Shown one piece after another: positions 4,906 to 5,475 of a stretch of DNA of 5,475 nucleotides. Position 1 is the stretch's first letter. Every line of letters starts with the position of its first letter. Origin of the DNA: Clostridia bacterium (lineage in GTDB: Bacteria > Bacillota > Clostridia > RGIG6154); contig JAFWXG010000092.1 in the NCBI GenBank assembly GCA_017523005.1, positions 1 to 5,475 on the forward strand. The letters are read 5' to 3'. A program made the translations under genes and the position numbers. Under the pieces are notes generated by a model. The model was not told the DNA's origin. It ran no database searches and worked only from the letters and a program-made list of their open reading frames with translations.

Positions 4906-5341
4906 TTTCAATGGGGAAACCCTCTTTCTTTTGCCGCCGCTGGGCATATTCAATCAGATTTCTTGTATTGCCTGGATGCTTGACATAGCAGATGATAGAA
5001 TCTGCTTCATTTACCATGTATTGATTTGCCCGAACAATGGTAAACGGTCTGGGTACATTTTCAAGCGGAGGATAATAGGAATTGTCAAACCCATCTGACA
5101 GATATAGAGGGCGTTCCGCTGGGTGATATGCAAGCAGCAGCAACAAGGAAATATCTTTATACCGTTCCTTCAGCCGTGAAATTGCTGTTGCTGCATAGTT
5201 ATCAAAATTTCCACGGTTGCCAACAATAAAGGTTCTTATGCCGTATTCCAGGTAATGCCGTTCTGCTGCCGTTTCAATTAGTGGCAGCGCAGAATACGGC
5301 GTTGTAGCATGACCAAACATAAAACAAACCTTGTTATCCAT
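4886..5341 (-). CDS. SLOG-family (YpsA/DUF1273-like) Rossmann-fold protein
   Basis: 151 residues from ATG 5341. The order of motifs fits SLOG proteins (SMF/DprA-LOG superfamily): KVCFMFGHATTP (4-15) in place of the usual C-x-(F/T)-G-H-R-x-x-P; TFIVGNRGNFDNYAATAI (37-54), matching the G-x-x-G-x-F/V-D phosphate-loop region; LKERYKDISLLLLLAY (57-72); and RANQYMVNEADSIICYVKH (104-122) followed by GNTRNLIEYAQRR (124-136), resembling RN.WMVD.SD.LIAV...GGTRN.IEYA. The family is predicted to bind nucleotide-like ligands, and some members act in signalling or conflict systems. The usual Arg of GHR is Ala here. GGGGGTG (5347-5353) lies 5 bp before the ATG and decides the start over the in-frame upstream ATG at 5407, which would precede the likely transcription start. 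It is first in a two-gene unit with the membrane protein; the ligand is unknown. Confidence 0.8.
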   Translation of the reverse strand: MDNKVCFMFGHATTPYSALPLIETAAERHYLEYGIRTFIVGNRGNFDNYAATAISRLKERYKDISLLLLLAYHPAERPLYLSDGFDNSYYPPLENVPRPFTIVRANQYMVNEADSIICYVKHPGNTRNLIEYAQRRQKKEGFPIENVAENT

Positions 5342-5395
5342 CTGTTCACCCCCAAGGAGCAGCCAATATATCCAGAAGTAGGTATTTATGCTATA

Positions 5396-5423
5396 ATTAT
5401 ACTCCATAGGTGATAGAAGTCAA
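5396..5423 (-). promoter_or_regulatory. Sigma-A promoter of the SLOG/membrane-protein unit
   Basis: On the minus strand, TTGACT (5423-5418) and a perfect TATAAT (5401-5396) are separated by 16 bp. Transcription would begin near 5389, leaving a leader of about 48 bases before the ATG at 5341. This gives the pair its own promoter, separate from the conjugation module. Confidence 0.75.
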
Positions 5424-5444
5424 GAAAGCTATGCCCTTGAATGG

Positions 5445-5473
5445 TTTAGAACACCACCCATAGTTATTATAAT
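5445..5473 (+). promoter_or_regulatory. Possible plus-strand promoter at the right edge
   Basis: TTTAGA (5445-5450), a 17-bp spacer, and a perfect TATAAT (5468-5473) point to the right. The -35 is weak, and the window ends before any gene can be seen. If real, it would be divergent from the SLOG promoter and drive a gene outside the window. Confidence 0.3.
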
Positions 5474-5475
5474 TA

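Noticed and set aside
4835..5098. 87-codon plus-strand frame
   Set aside because: It is antisense to the membrane-protein and SLOG genes, whose motifs and ribosome binding sites are clear.
5396..5423. MerR-type operator in the spacer of the SLOG promoter
   Set aside because: The spacer is 16 bp rather than the 19-20 bp typical of MerR promoters, and the arms around its centre pair poorly.

Overview
The window looks like part of an integrative conjugative or mobilizable element from a low-to-moderate GC Firmicute, most likely a gut Clostridia member (Lachnospiraceae or Ruminococcaceae-like). The basis is the set of protein families (VirD4/TraG coupling ATPase, ArdC-like antirestriction protein, DUF3847-like accessory protein, MobQ relaxase, DUF3846), the tight gene packing, and the strong AGGAGG-type ribosome binding sites. 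The species cannot be read from the sequence.

Layout. Positions 1-4346 form a plus-strand DNA-processing module. It starts with the C-terminal part of a VirD4/TraG coupling protein (cut by the left edge). This overlaps by ATGA an ArdC-like antirestriction metallopeptidase, followed after 5 bp by a small coiled-coil protein resembling relaxosome accessory proteins. A 285-bp non-coding gap (2069-2353) is full of structure: a 44-nt two-tier hairpin with a TGCGCC motif at its 3' side (candidate oriT), further short hairpins, and a 33/38-identical pair of 38-bp direct repeats, each carrying CCAAT-N5-ATTGG. The MobQ relaxase follows. Its last ~60 codons overlap, in another frame, a well-formed 43-codon ORF with its own ribosome binding site. 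Then come a conserved hypothetical protein and a DUF3846 protein, closed by a strong bidirectional terminator.

Positions 4378-5475 hold a convergent minus-strand two-gene unit: a SLOG-family (YpsA-like) Rossmann protein and a membrane-anchored Cys-rich protein whose start overlaps the end of the SLOG gene. The unit has a good sigma-A promoter (TTGACT-N16-TATAAT). It looks like independently expressed cargo.

How it works together (inference from families): the accessory protein and relaxase would assemble on the 2069-2353 region and nick it. VirD4 would carry the relaxase-DNA complex to a type IV secretion channel, presumably encoded left of the window. ArdC would protect the DNA in the recipient. 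The most interesting points are the candidate oriT with its repeat array, the overprinted small ORF with a long inverted repeat just after it, and the SLOG/membrane-protein pair. No rRNA, tRNA, CRISPR array, transposase or riboswitch was seen.
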